Shown piece after piece: positions 1 to 7,751 of a DNA stretch of 33,952 nucleotides. How positions within the stretch are numbered: position 1 is the first letter of the stretch; every line of letters begins with the position of its first letter. A model generated the notes under the pieces. It worked only from the letters and a program-made list of their open reading frames with translations. It had not been told where the DNA came from and made no database searches. Source of the stretch: Inquilinus limosus (GTDB lineage: Bacteria > Pseudomonadota > Alphaproteobacteria > DSM-16000 > Inquilinaceae); contig JAEKLZ010000160.1 of assembly GCA_019508225.1 (NCBI GenBank), positions 20,994-54,945 of the forward strand. Direction: 5' to 3'. The translations under genes were made by a program, and so were the position numbers.

Positions 1-90
1 GCCTGCGGGGCGAGGAGAAGGGCGAGCAGGAACACCAGCCAGCCGGCATAGCGCTCCCATTGCCTCTCCCGCGTGGCGGGATCTTTCCAG
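1..90 (-). CDS. possible 5' end of a membrane or exported protein (partial)
   Basis: Read on the minus strand from about position 90, one frame stays open to the window edge and encodes a basic stretch followed by a hydrophobic run (WLVFLLALLLAP), as in a signal peptide or first membrane helix. It lies downstream of the copper genes on the same strand. No ATG exists in this frame; an internal GTG before the hydrophobic run is the only usual start codon, and its ribosome site is poor. An ATG at 60 is in another frame with no hydrophobic segment. This is a tentative call because most of the gene is outside the window. Confidence 0.25.
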   Translation of the reverse strand, partial: MERSRHAGEAMGALCRLAGVPARPSPRPAG

Positions 91-103
91 AATTCCCCTA
101 AGC

Positions 104-176
104 CGTCATCCCCGCGAAAGCGGGGATCTCGTGACGCTTGGACCGGAAAGAGATTCCCGCTTTCGCGGGAATGACG
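104..176. repeat. REP-like inverted repeat (GTCATCCCCGCGAAAGCGGGG type)
   Basis: Positions 104-130 and 150-176 are inverted copies of one another over 27 bases with two mismatches. Each arm is itself a small hairpin (CCCGC-GAAA-GCGGG). The structure resembles the extragenic palindromes dispersed in many proteobacterial genomes. It lies 3' of the DUF1775 gene and could stabilise or end its transcript, which is an inference. Confidence 0.75.
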
Positions 177-220
177 ACAAAGGGAAGGATTGCTGGTCTG
201 GAGACGTCTCGTAAGAACTC

Positions 221-251
221 GTAGGTTGGGTTCGCAACGAGCGAACCCAAC
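221..251. repeat. dispersed hairpin repeat GTAGGTTGGGTTCGC, copy 1
   Basis: An 11-bp perfect stem, GTTGGGTTCGC (225-235) with GCGAACCCAAC (241-251), has a 5-nt loop and is preceded by GTAG. The same stem occurs twice more at 11951-12032. It sits just past the stop codon of the DUF1775 gene and may act in transcript termination or stability. Confidence 0.7.
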
Positions 252-265
252 AGGCCGATCCGCCG

Positions 266-781
266 TCACTTCTTCGGCAGCAGCTTGATACCCGGCGCCG
301 GGGTCTCGTAGTCGTCGGCATCCTTGCCTTCGGCCGGGATCTCGATCCAGCGGTCGGCCCCCGTCTCACACTCCTGGACCACCGGGAAATACAGGTGCTT
401 CCCCGCCGTCAGGCCGGCGGTCAGGTAGGTGCGAAAGACGAACTCGTCGTAGAACTCGTCCGGCAGCCTGCCGCCGCTCCACACCACCTCGGTCACCCCC
501 TCGCTGGTCGGGGTGCCGTAATAGTCGTAGGAGGCGGCGTATTTGCCCTTCACCGTCTCCAGCGTCCAGCCGGGCTTCGGCATCGGCTTCACGGCGATCA
601 CCCCCTCGGGGATCTGGACGCGGATCTTCACGGTGGGCGACCCTTCGCAGCCGTGCGGCACGCGCAGCACCGCCTTGTAGGTGCCGCCGACCGGCGCCTC
701 CTGCGTCTCCAGCGTGACATGGGCGAAGGCCGGGGCGGCGAAGGCGGCGAGCACGAGGGCGGGCAGACCCAATTTCAGCAT
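266..781 (-). CDS. YcnI-like copper-binding protein, DUF1775
   Basis: This 171-residue exported protein belongs to the YcnI/DUF1775 family of periplasmic or membrane-anchored copper-binding domains. The signal peptide ends in AAPAFA, so the predicted mature protein begins with His (HVTLETQEAP). In characterised YcnI that N-terminal histidine binds Cu(II). I chose the ATG at 781 over a longer frame from 850 because AGGAGA precedes it and the signal peptide begins there. It is the fourth gene of a same-strand cluster with SCO1, PCu(A)C and DUF2946 genes, all copper related. No lipoprotein box or C-terminal membrane helix is evident. Function in copper storage or delivery is inferred from family and context. 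Confidence 0.88.
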   Translation of the reverse strand: MLKLGLPALVLAAFAAPAFAHVTLETQEAPVGGTYKAVLRVPHGCEGSPTVKIRVQIPEGVIAVKPMPKPGWTLETVKGKYAASYDYYGTPTSEGVTEVVWSGGRLPDEFYDEFVFRTYLTAGLTAGKHLYFPVVQECETGADRWIEIPAEGKDADDYETPAPGIKLLPKK

Positions 782-836
782 GATATGTCTCCTGGAATGG
801 CCGGTCGTGACCGGCAATGGTCGAACGGAAATGGCG

Positions 837-1442
837 TCAGGCGCCGGCAATCAGGCGGCGCAGCTTGGCCAGGCGCTCCGGCTCGGGCGTGCCGTAGGCG
901 ATGATGTCGCTGAACCGGCCCTCGGCATCCATCAGGTACATCATGGCCGAATGGTCCATGGTGTAATCGCCGTCGCTGGTCGGCACCTTGCGCCAGTACA
1001 CCCGGTAGGATTTGGCCACGGCGGCGATCTCGTCCGGGGTGCCGGTCAGGCCGGTGATGCGGCGGTCGAAGGACTGCAGGTACTGCTGCAGCATCTCCGG
1101 CCGGTCGCGCTCCGGGTCGACGGTGACGAACAGCACCCGCAGCCGGTCGGCGTCGGGGCCCAGCGCCGCCAGTGCCTGCGACATCTCCCACAGCGTGGTC
1201 GGGCAGACCTCCGGGCAATGGGTGAAGCCGAAGAACACGGCGAAGGGCCGGCCCTTCAGGTCGGCGTCGGTCAGCGTCGCGCCGGTCTGGTCGGTCAGCC
1301 GGAACGGGCCGCCGGGTTCCGCGCCGACCGCCATGATCCGGCTGGCGGACGGGTCCTTGGAATAGATCAGCAGGAAGCCGGCGCCGCCCACCAGGATGGC
1401 GGCGACGGCCAGCAGGACTGGCACCAGGATGCGGGCGCGCAT
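837..1442 (-). CDS. SCO1/SenC family copper chaperone
   Basis: This 201-residue thioredoxin-fold protein of the SCO1/SenC family delivers copper to, or reduces cysteines of, the Cu-A site of cytochrome c oxidase. An N-terminal membrane helix (residues 5-27) anchors it facing the periplasm. The metal-binding motif CPEVC supplies C76 and C80, and the third ligand, His, is in DHSAMMYLMD (H164), so the site is complete. The ATG lies one base beyond the PCu(A)C stop codon (TGAGATG), so translation is probably coupled. PCu(A)C and SCO proteins cooperate in Cu-A assembly in other bacteria, which fits the order here. Confidence 0.93.
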   Translation of the reverse strand: MRARILVPVLLAVAAILVGGAGFLLIYSKDPSASRIMAVGAEPGGPFRLTDQTGATLTDADLKGRPFAVFFGFTHCPEVCPTTLWEMSQALAALGPDADRLRVLFVTVDPERDRPEMLQQYLQSFDRRITGLTGTPDEIAAVAKSYRVYWRKVPTSDGDYTMDHSAMMYLMDAEGRFSDIIAYGTPEPERLAKLRRLIAGA

Positions 1443-1443
1443 C

Positions 1444-1935
1444 TCAATGCCCCGTCCCCGGCGCCGTCGCGCCGATCGGCGCGACCTCGAAGGTGACGGC
1501 GATGGTGCCGGCCTTCTCGAAGGTCATGGTGCCGGCGAAGCTCTCGCCCGCCTTCAGCGGCCGCTTCAGGTCGAGCATCATCAGATGGAAGCCGCCGGGC
1601 GCCAGCGCCGCCGTGCCGTTGGCCGGGACCGGCAGCCCGCCCTCGACTGGCCGCATGGTCATGACGCCGTCCTTCATGCCCATCTCGTGGACCTCGACGC
1701 GGCCGGCGACCTCGGCGGTGACCGAGACCAGCCGGTCCGGCTCGGACCCGTCGTTGCGGATCTCGGCATAGCCGCCGCCGACCTTCGCGGCCGGCGGCGT
1801 GGCCCGGGCCCAGGGATGGACCACCTCGATCGGGCCGGATTTGAACTCATGCGCGGCTGCCGGCCCGGCGGCCAGCAGGGCCAGGACGGCGGCGAACGCG
1901 GCACGGCGCAGATGCGCCATCGCGGACAGGGACAT
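1444..1935 (-). CDS. periplasmic copper chaperone PCu(A)C
   Basis: The 163-residue protein has a signal peptide ending near GPAAA and a single PCu(A)C domain. The Cu(I) motif of the family (His, spaced Met, then HxM) is visible as H83, M94 and H117-x-M119 (GGFHLMML). Such chaperones bind Cu(I) in the periplasm and pass it to SCO proteins or to the Cu-A site of the oxidase. The ATG at 1935 was preferred over a longer frame from 2001 because GGAG lies 8 bases upstream and the signal peptide begins nearby; a second ATG five codons in is possible. It is followed immediately by the SCO1 gene. Confidence 0.93.
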   Translation of the reverse strand: MSLSAMAHLRRAAFAAVLALLAAGPAAAHEFKSGPIEVVHPWARATPPAAKVGGGYAEIRNDGSEPDRLVSVTAEVAGRVEVHEMGMKDGVMTMRPVEGGLPVPANGTAALAPGGFHLMMLDLKRPLKAGESFAGTMTFEKAGTIAVTFEVAPIGATAPGTGH

Positions 1936-2022
1936 GGGGATTGCTCCAGGCTGGGCCGGGCGGCGCGTCTCTGGCGCCAAGCTCCGGCAATGAACCGTCA
2001 CGGCCCGCCGGCGGCGGGTCCG

Positions 2023-2409
2023 TCAGGCCTGGGCGGGAGGGGCTCTTGGATTGGCCGGCGATCGCCGCGGCGCGGTCGCGACGGGGGCCAGGGGCAGGGG
2101 CGCGGGCTCGGTCCGGCCGGCCAGATGCGGCACCAGCAGCACCGCGACGAAGCCCGGCACCGGGGCGCCGCTGAACATGCTGCAGCCGGTGGTGCAGCAA
2201 TCGGGCAGATGCGGATGGCCGGCCGGCTGGTCCGGACGGGCAGGGGCTGCCGCCCCGTCATCGGCGCGGCACAAGGCGGAGAGCGGGTCGAAGGCCGGCG
2301 CGGCGCTGGCGCCGATGGCGAGGCCGCCGAGGATGGCCTGGACGAACAGCAGATAGGCCGCGCCGAGCGCGACCCATGATGCCCGTTTCCGTGCCCACCT
2401 CATGCGCAC
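2023..2409 (-). CDS. DUF2946-like small Cys/His protein
   Basis: This 128-residue protein has an N-terminal hydrophobic segment (ALGAAYLLFVQAILGGLAIG), then a Cys/His-rich stretch (HPHLPDCCTTGCSM) and a proline/alanine-rich tail. The layout matches DUF2946 proteins, which are usually found beside copper genes and lack a defined biochemical role. The CC-x2-GC-x-M cluster could bind a metal (inference). The GTG start at 2409 is favoured by GGGGAG 8 bases upstream; an ATG two codons later is possible. It is the first gene of the copper cluster, 87 bases before the PCu(A)C gene. Confidence 0.7.
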   Translation of the reverse strand: MRMRWARKRASWVALGAAYLLFVQAILGGLAIGASAAPAFDPLSALCRADDGAAAPARPDQPAGHPHLPDCCTTGCSMFSGAPVPGFVAVLLVPHLAGRTEPAPLPLAPVATAPRRSPANPRAPPAQA

Positions 2410-2490
2410 CAGCGGCGCTCCCCTTTTCCTGCCGGCCGGGATATCACGGCCGCAGCCGGGCGCAAACCCGGCCGGTCTGCGACATGGTGC

Positions 2491-2514
2491 CCGCCGGCGC
2501 GGTCATGCCGGCGG
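2491..2514 (-). terminator. possible GC-rich terminator hairpin
   Basis: CCGCCGGC (2491-2498) pairs perfectly with GCCGGCGG (2507-2514) across an 8-nt loop and spans the stop codon of the thiamine-diphosphate enzyme gene. No T-run follows on the minus strand, so intrinsic termination is uncertain. Confidence 0.3.
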
Positions 2515-4353
2515 CGGCAGGGTCCGATAATAGGTCGGAACCTCGGCCCGGTCGATCTCCAGCACGATCACCTGCGGCCGGCGGCGTTCATCGGCCTGCG
2601 CGATGGCGCGGACCAGGGCGGCCCGCAGCCCGTCGGCATCCCGCACCCGGCAGGCATCGGCGCCGAGGCCGGTGGAGACGGCCGCCAGGTCGGGGCTGCC
2701 CAGGCCGTAATACTCGGTCCAGGAAGGCTCCGCCGGGGTCGGGAAGAAGTGGTCGTTGCCCTGGCTGACCATGCCCAGGTCGTTGTTGTCCAGCACCACC
2801 CAGATGGCGCCGATGCCGTATTGCGCCGCCGTCGACACCTCGGTGCCGTGCATCAGGAAGGCGCCGTCGCCGGCGATGGCCAGGCAGGGGCGGTCGGGCG
2901 CGCCCAGCTTGGCGCCGATCACCCCGCAGACGGCAAAGCCCAGCGGCGCCATTGTCAGCGAATAATGGATCTGGGTCGGCGGGTCGATGGTCAGCTCGTG
3001 CAGCGACCAGCCGACGCAGTTGGAGCAGTCGATGAAGATGTGGCTGCCGGCCGGCATGGCCTCGCCGATCACCGTCATGGCCGTCTGCGGCAGGATCGGC
3101 ACGGTGCCGGCGTCGCGCTTGGCCGGCTCGAACCAGGGCGGGTTGGCGGCCTTGAACCGGCGCAGCCCGGCGCGGCGCTTTTCGACGGCCGCGGCGTCCG
3201 GCTCCGCCTCCCCGGCCAGCTCGCACAGGTCGTCGATGAACCGGCCCAGCTCGGCCACCACGCCGAGCTCGACCGGGTAGGCGCGGCCGATCACCGACGG
3301 GTTGGCGTCGACCTGGATCAGCGGGCCGCGCGGCGCCAGGATCGGGTTCCAGTTGTTGGTGGTCAGACCCGCCAGCTGCGACCCCAGCACCAGCAACGCG
3401 TCATGCGCCGGCCCGCCATCGGGCGCGCGCAGATACTGCCGGGCCCACAGCGACCCGGCCAGGCCGTAGTTGCGCAAGGCCAGCTCATGGCTCTCCGGGA
3501 ACAGGCCCTTGCCGTCGGGCGAGGTCATCACCGGAATGGCGAAGCGCTCGACGAAAGCGGTGAAGCGGTCCAGCCGGTCGCCCTGCAGCGCGAAGCGGGT
3601 GCCGTTGCCCAGCAGGATCACCGGCCGGTCGGCGGCGCGCAGCAGGTCCAGCGCCTGGCGGGTCCGGGCCTGGTCGCCGAAGCCCGGGGTGCTGCGGTAC
3701 CGGGCCGGCGCGTCCGGGAACGGGAAGGAGGGCTGCGGCACCTGGTTGCCGACATCGACCGGCAGGCTGACATGGGTCGACTGGAACGGCACGGCCAGGG
3801 CATCGCGCAGCGCCTGGGTGAACAGGGTGCGGAAATTGTCGGGGCTGGAGATGGTGTGGCTGGACTGCACGGCATGGCGGAACACCGCGCCGACATCCAG
3901 CGTGCCGCCGATGCCGTGCTGCAGATAACCCTTGCCGACATGCCGCGCGGCAACCTCGCCGGTGATGGTCAGCACCGCCGAATGCCCGGCCTGGGCGGTC
4001 AGGCTGCCGGTCAGGGTGTTGGTGGCGCCGGGGCCGGTCGTCACCAGCACCACGCCCAGCCCGCCGGTGACCCGGTGCAGCCCGTCGGCCATGTAGGCGG
4101 CGCCGGCCTCGTGCCGGGTGATGATGTAGGTGAACTCGTCCTGGCGCAGCCGCAGCTCGTCCAGCAGATACATCACCCCGCCGCCCGGGATGCCGAAGAT
4201 GTAGCGGACCCCTTCGAGGCGCAGATAGTCGAGCAGCAGCTGCGACACGGTGCGGGGCGCCGGGGCCTCGTCGGGCGGCGGCTCGGGCTCGGGATAGGAT
4301 TCGTCGATCCCGCCGGCCTCGGGGGCACGGCGATCAAAGTCGTCGTCCGGCAT
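2503..4353 (-). CDS. thiamine-diphosphate-binding enzyme, acetolactate synthase-like
   Basis: This 616-residue protein has the three-domain plan of the acetolactate synthase/benzoylformate decarboxylase family. The N-terminal pyrimidine-binding domain carries the catalytic Glu in RHEAGAAYMADG (E82). The C-terminal domain has the diphosphate/Mg motif, GDGAFLMHG to LDNNDLGMV, around residues 493-521. Such enzymes decarboxylate a 2-oxoacid and often ligate the product to a second carbonyl. No regulatory subunit gene (ilvN) adjoins it and there is a 34-residue acidic, proline-rich N-terminal extension, so a housekeeping IlvB role is doubtful. GGGAGG precedes the ATG. It follows an HpcH/HpaI aldolase gene by 111 bases, suggesting a shared pyruvate or 2-oxoacid pathway. 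The substrate is unknown. Confidence 0.88.
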   Translation of the reverse strand: MPDDDFDRRAPEAGGIDESYPEPEPPPDEAPAPRTVSQLLLDYLRLEGVRYIFGIPGGGVMYLLDELRLRQDEFTYIITRHEAGAAYMADGLHRVTGGLGVVLVTTGPGATNTLTGSLTAQAGHSAVLTITGEVAARHVGKGYLQHGIGGTLDVGAVFRHAVQSSHTISSPDNFRTLFTQALRDALAVPFQSTHVSLPVDVGNQVPQPSFPFPDAPARYRSTPGFGDQARTRQALDLLRAADRPVILLGNGTRFALQGDRLDRFTAFVERFAIPVMTSPDGKGLFPESHELALRNYGLAGSLWARQYLRAPDGGPAHDALLVLGSQLAGLTTNNWNPILAPRGPLIQVDANPSVIGRAYPVELGVVAELGRFIDDLCELAGEAEPDAAAVEKRRAGLRRFKAANPPWFEPAKRDAGTVPILPQTAMTVIGEAMPAGSHIFIDCSNCVGWSLHELTIDPPTQIHYSLTMAPLGFAVCGVIGAKLGAPDRPCLAIAGDGAFLMHGTEVSTAAQYGIGAIWVVLDNNDLGMVSQGNDHFFPTPAEPSWTEYYGLGSPDLAAVSTGLGADACRVRDADGLRAALVRAIAQADERRRPQVIVLEIDRAEVPTYYRTLPPPA

Positions 4354-4464
4354 GAATGACCTCCCATCCAGTCCCTTGGGTGGGCCTGTTGTCGGATCAG
4401 TCTACGCCGGTTCGGTCGGCTTTTCTCGTCTCAGTTGTGTGAAACCGCCGGCCGGCGGCCTCGA

Positions 4465-5232
4465 TCACGGCGCCTTGAAGCTGTGGGCGAGGGCGTCGGC
4501 GTTGCGGGCCAGCAGGCCGAGATCGGTGCCGACCGCGATGAAGCGGTAGCCCCACTCGATGTAGCGCCGCGCCTCGGCCTCGACCGAGGTCAGGATCCCG
4601 GCGGGCTTGCCGATCGCGGTCAGGCGCCGCACCGCGTCCTGGATCGCGGCCTGCACCTCCGGATGCTGGGAATTGCCGATATGGCCCAGCGAGGCCGACA
4701 GGTCGGACGGTCCGATGAACACGCCGTCGACGCCGTCGACCGAGGCGATCTCCTCGATCCGCGCCAGCGCCTCGCCGGTCTCGACCTGCAGCAGCACGCA
4801 GATCTCGGCATCGGCCTTCTTCAGATAGTCCGGCACCCGGCCGTAATGGCTGCCGCGGCCGCTGGTGGTGATGCCACGGATGCCGGCCGGCGGATATCGG
4901 CAGGCGGCCACGGCCCGTCGCGCCTCCTCGGCGGTCTGGACGAAGGGGATCAGCAGCGCCTGGGCGCCGATGTCGAGGATGCGCTTGATCAGCACCGGGT
5001 CGTTCCAGGCCGGCCGCACGATGCCCGTGGCCGTGCCGCGCGCCGCGGCCTGGAGCTGCGACAGCAGGTCCGGCAGCTCGTTCGGCGAATGCTCGGTGTC
5101 GAACAGGATCCAGTCGAAGCCGCTGTCGCCAATGATCTCGGCCACGATGTTGCTGCACAAGCTGCTCCACAGCCCGATCTGGGTCTGCCCGGCGGCCAGC
5201 GCCGCCTTGAACCGGTTCCGGTCGAGGTCCAT
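4465..5232 (-). CDS. HpcH/HpaI family class II aldolase
   Basis: This 255-residue TIM-barrel protein of the HpcH/HpaI aldolase/citrate lyase family makes or cleaves 4-hydroxy-2-oxoacids with pyruvate (or a related oxoacid) as nucleophile, using a divalent metal. The family motifs are present: FDTEHSPN with the proposed acid-base His (H48), metal ligands E151 (LLQVETGEAL) and D177 (FIGPSDLSASLGH), and the GRGSHYG segment. The start at 5232 fits the family length; the open frame continues upstream to 5457 but overlaps the DUF1835 gene. It begins 19 bases after that gene and precedes the thiamine-diphosphate enzyme gene, so the three are probably one operon. Confidence 0.9.
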   Translation of the reverse strand: MDLDRNRFKAALAAGQTQIGLWSSLCSNIVAEIIGDSGFDWILFDTEHSPNELPDLLSQLQAAARGTATGIVRPAWNDPVLIKRILDIGAQALLIPFVQTAEEARRAVAACRYPPAGIRGITTSGRGSHYGRVPDYLKKADAEICVLLQVETGEALARIEEIASVDGVDGVFIGPSDLSASLGHIGNSQHPEVQAAIQDAVRRLTAIGKPAGILTSVEAEARRYIEWGYRFIAVGTDLGLLARNADALAHSFKAP

Positions 5233-5251
5233 CGGTGTTCCGTTCCTTGTC

Positions 5252-6049
5252 TCAGCGGGCACGCCGCACCCGGCAGCCGCGGATGGTGGTGGGGCTGCCC
5301 TCGAGTTCCACCCGGCCCTGCGCCGCCAGCTGGCGCAGCCGCCAGAACACGAAGGCGTCGGTGGCGAAGAAGCCGGTGATCGTGCCCATCGGCTGGCCGA
5401 CCGCGCGGGCCGCCGGCATCCAGTCGTCCCCGACCGCCGCGAGGATCTCGGCGTCATGCGCGTCGATCGGATGGGTGGTGATGGTGCCGTCCCGGTGGTG
5501 GCGCAGGCCGCCGCTGTCGGCGCGCAGGCGTTCCCACTCGGCGGCCAGCTTGGCCCGGCGACCGGGATCGACTGGCCGCGCCGTGGCCACGGCGCGGGGA
5601 GCGTCCTCGGGTTCCAGCATGCCCACGGCCGTCATGTCGCGGCGCAAGGCTCCGGGCAGCAGGTCCGGTCCGACCGTCACCTCCTCGAGCGGCACGGGGG
5701 CATCACGCAGCGCCCACAGCGCTCTGCGCAATATCAACTGCTCGGCGGCGCCACTGCCATGCCAGAGGACGACCTTTTCCGCCGCATCCGGCAGGCCCTG
5801 CAGCGTCGCCGCCTCTTGCGCCAACTGGTCGACCAGCCGGCCGCCGCTCTCGATCGCCTCGCGGTCCTCGTCCGGGAACACCGCATGCCAGAAGGCGGCG
5901 CGGGCGTCCGGCCGGTCGCTGTCGACATCGCCGAGCGGCCCGACCGCCAGGTCGTCGCGCAGGACCAGCACCGCCGAGCCGGGCAGACCGGCGCGAATCA
6001 CCCCGGCGGCGCTGTCGCCGCAGCACAGATGCAGCACGGGAACGGGCAT
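5252..6049 (-). CDS. DUF1835/DUF3658 domain protein
   Basis: This 265-residue protein starts with a DUF1835-type domain (LHLCCGDSAAGVIRAGLPG and the following VLRDDLAVGPLGD, residues 6-41). It ends with a DUF3658-like winged-helix region (about residues 215-262, ending RLRQLAAQGRVELEG). The biochemical function of the family is unknown. GGAGGG stands upstream of the ATG. It is the promoter-proximal gene of the likely three-gene operon with the aldolase and thiamine-diphosphate enzyme. The C-terminal helix-turn-helix look could mean nucleic acid binding, but that is speculation. Confidence 0.8.
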   Translation of the reverse strand: MPVPVLHLCCGDSAAGVIRAGLPGSAVLVLRDDLAVGPLGDVDSDRPDARAAFWHAVFPDEDREAIESGGRLVDQLAQEAATLQGLPDAAEKVVLWHGSGAAEQLILRRALWALRDAPVPLEEVTVGPDLLPGALRRDMTAVGMLEPEDAPRAVATARPVDPGRRAKLAAEWERLRADSGGLRHHRDGTITTHPIDAHDAEILAAVGDDWMPAARAVGQPMGTITGFFATDAFVFWRLRQLAAQGRVELEGSPTTIRGCRVRRAR

Positions 6050-6063
6050 CGCGTATCCCTCCG

Positions 6064-6087
6064 GATCGGGACTATAGCAACCCGATC
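6064..6087 (-). promoter_or_regulatory. possible extended -10 promoter for the DUF1835 operon, within a small inverted repeat
   Basis: On the minus strand TGCTATAGT (6071-6079) matches an extended -10 element and lies about 21 bases upstream of the ATG at 6049. It sits in the loop of a 7-bp inverted repeat, GATCGGG/CCCGATC (6064-6070, 6081-6087). No good -35 box is visible, as is allowed for extended -10 promoters. Confidence 0.35.
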
Positions 6088-6112
6088 GCGGCGGGATAGT
6101 GCGGCAAGCGGT

Positions 6113-7591
6113 CTAGGACGCGACCGACTCGGCCTCGCGCGACGGCTCGGTGACCGCGGGTGGCGGGCGCAGCAGGGCCGCGGCCAGCACCGCTCCCAAA
6201 GCGGCGAAGCAGGCCCCGGCCAGGAAGGCGGCGTGATAGCCGCCGACCAGGGCGACCGGCTGGGCGGCACCATCGGCCAGCAGCCCGCCGGTGCGCGCCG
6301 CGGCCAGGCTGGCCAGGACCGCCAGGCCCAGCGCGCCGCCCATCATAAAGGCGGTGTTGACCATGCCGGAGGCGAGGCCGGACTCGGTCGGCGCCACCTC
6401 GCTCATCGCCGCCAGCAGCATCGGGTTCAGCGCCATGCCGCAGCCGAGGCCGAGCAGCAGCATCCCCGGCAGCACGTGCAGGGTGAAGCTGCCGTCCACC
6501 GGCACCCAGGCGAACAGCGCCAGCCCGGCCGCCGCCAGCAGCAGCCCGATCACGATCGGCAGGCGGATGCCGACGCGCATCACCAGCCTGGCCGACAGGC
6601 CGAGCGAAAAGGCCGCCATGATCAGGTTGGACGGCAGGAAGGCCAGGCCGACCTCCATCGGGTCGTAGCCCAGCACCTGCTGCATGTAGAGGGCGGACAG
6701 GAAGAACCAGGCGAACATGCCGGCCGCCCACAGCACGCTGACGACATTGGCGACGGCCAGGCTGCGCAGCCGGAACAGGCCCAGCGGCATCAACGGCGCC
6801 GCCACCCGGCTCTCGATCGCCACGAACGCGGCCAGCAGCACGACGGCGCCGCCCAGCAGGCCGAGCGTGCGGGCCGAGGTCCAGCCAGCCTCGTTGCCGT
6901 TGACGATGGCATAGACCGCCAGCATCAGCGCCGCGGTCACGGTGATCGCGCCGGCGATGTCCAGCCGCCGGTCCGCCGTCTCGTTGCGGGTGGCGGACAG
7001 CAGGACCAGCGACAGGCCGAAGACGGCGATGCCGATCGGCAGATTGATCAGGAAGATCCAGTGCCAGCTCAGCGCCCCGGTCAGCAGGCCGCCCAGCAGC
7101 ACGCCGATGCTGCCGCCGCCGGCACAGACGAAGCCGTAGACGCCCATCGCCTTGGCCCGGTCCGCCGGCTCGGTGAACAGGTCCATGATCAGCGACAGCG
7201 CGACGGCCGAGACGACGGCGCCACCCAGCCCCTGGATCGCCCTGGCGGCGACCAGGATGCCCTGGCTGCCGGATAGGCCGCAGGCCAGCGACGCCAGGGT
7301 GAACACGGCGAGGCCGATCAGGAACAGCCGGCGGTGGCCGAACAGGTCGCCCAGTCGGCCGCCCAGCAGCAGGAAGCCACCGAAGGTCAGCAGGTAGCCG
7401 TTCACCACCCAGGCGAGGGTCGAATCGTTGAAGCCGAGATCGGCCTTGATCGAGGGCAGCGCCACGTTCACGACGGTCGAATCCAGCACGATCATCAGCA
7501 CGCCGAGGCACAGCACGGTCAGCGCCAGCCAGCGCCCGTTCTGAGGCGCCGGGCGCGCCGGAACGGGACCGTCAACAGGGCGGTCGGTCAT
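6113..7591 (-). CDS. MFS drug exporter, DHA2 (14-helix, EmrB/QacA) family
   Basis: This 492-residue integral membrane protein shows about 14 hydrophobic segments. It carries DHA2 exporter motifs: LDSTVVNVALPSI in helix 1 (motif D1), the loop GGRLGDLFGHRR (motif A) and RAIQGLGGAVVSA (motif B). Members use the proton gradient to expel toxic organic compounds. The ATG at 7591 has GGGAGA upstream and gives a short cytoplasmic N-terminus. No membrane fusion protein gene adjoins it, so it probably works alone at the inner membrane. An inverted repeat overlapping its likely promoter (7684-7700) suggests control by a repressor encoded elsewhere. The substrate cannot be read from the sequence. Confidence 0.92.
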   Translation of the reverse strand: MTDRPVDGPVPARPAPQNGRWLALTVLCLGVLMIVLDSTVVNVALPSIKADLGFNDSTLAWVVNGYLLTFGGFLLLGGRLGDLFGHRRLFLIGLAVFTLASLACGLSGSQGILVAARAIQGLGGAVVSAVALSLIMDLFTEPADRAKAMGVYGFVCAGGGSIGVLLGGLLTGALSWHWIFLINLPIGIAVFGLSLVLLSATRNETADRRLDIAGAITVTAALMLAVYAIVNGNEAGWTSARTLGLLGGAVVLLAAFVAIESRVAAPLMPLGLFRLRSLAVANVVSVLWAAGMFAWFFLSALYMQQVLGYDPMEVGLAFLPSNLIMAAFSLGLSARLVMRVGIRLPIVIGLLLAAAGLALFAWVPVDGSFTLHVLPGMLLLGLGCGMALNPMLLAAMSEVAPTESGLASGMVNTAFMMGGALGLAVLASLAAARTGGLLADGAAQPVALVGGYHAAFLAGACFAALGAVLAAALLRPPPAVTEPSREAESVAS

Positions 7592-7683
7592 GGCGTTCTC
7601 CCATCGTCTGCGCCGGCCGTTGGCCGGTCGGCCCCAGGGGTGCAACCGCCAAGGCCAGGCCCGCCGAATCGGCGATCCCGTTT

Positions 7684-7727
7684 CTTAACTCAGGAGTTTA
7701 GCATAGCGCCTCGGCCGGCCGGGGCAA
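7684..7727 (-). promoter_or_regulatory. MFS exporter promoter with inverted-repeat operator
   Basis: On the minus strand TTGCCC (7722-7727) and TATGCT (7700-7705), 16 bases apart, could be the -35 and -10 boxes. Directly downstream, AACTC-AG-GAGTT (7687-7698) is a perfect inverted repeat, extending imperfectly to 7684-7700. A TetR- or MarR-type dimer bound there would block the start site. No regulator gene is adjacent. These are visual matches only. Confidence 0.4.
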
Positions 7728-7751
7728 GACCCCCGTCCTAGCCGACCCGGG

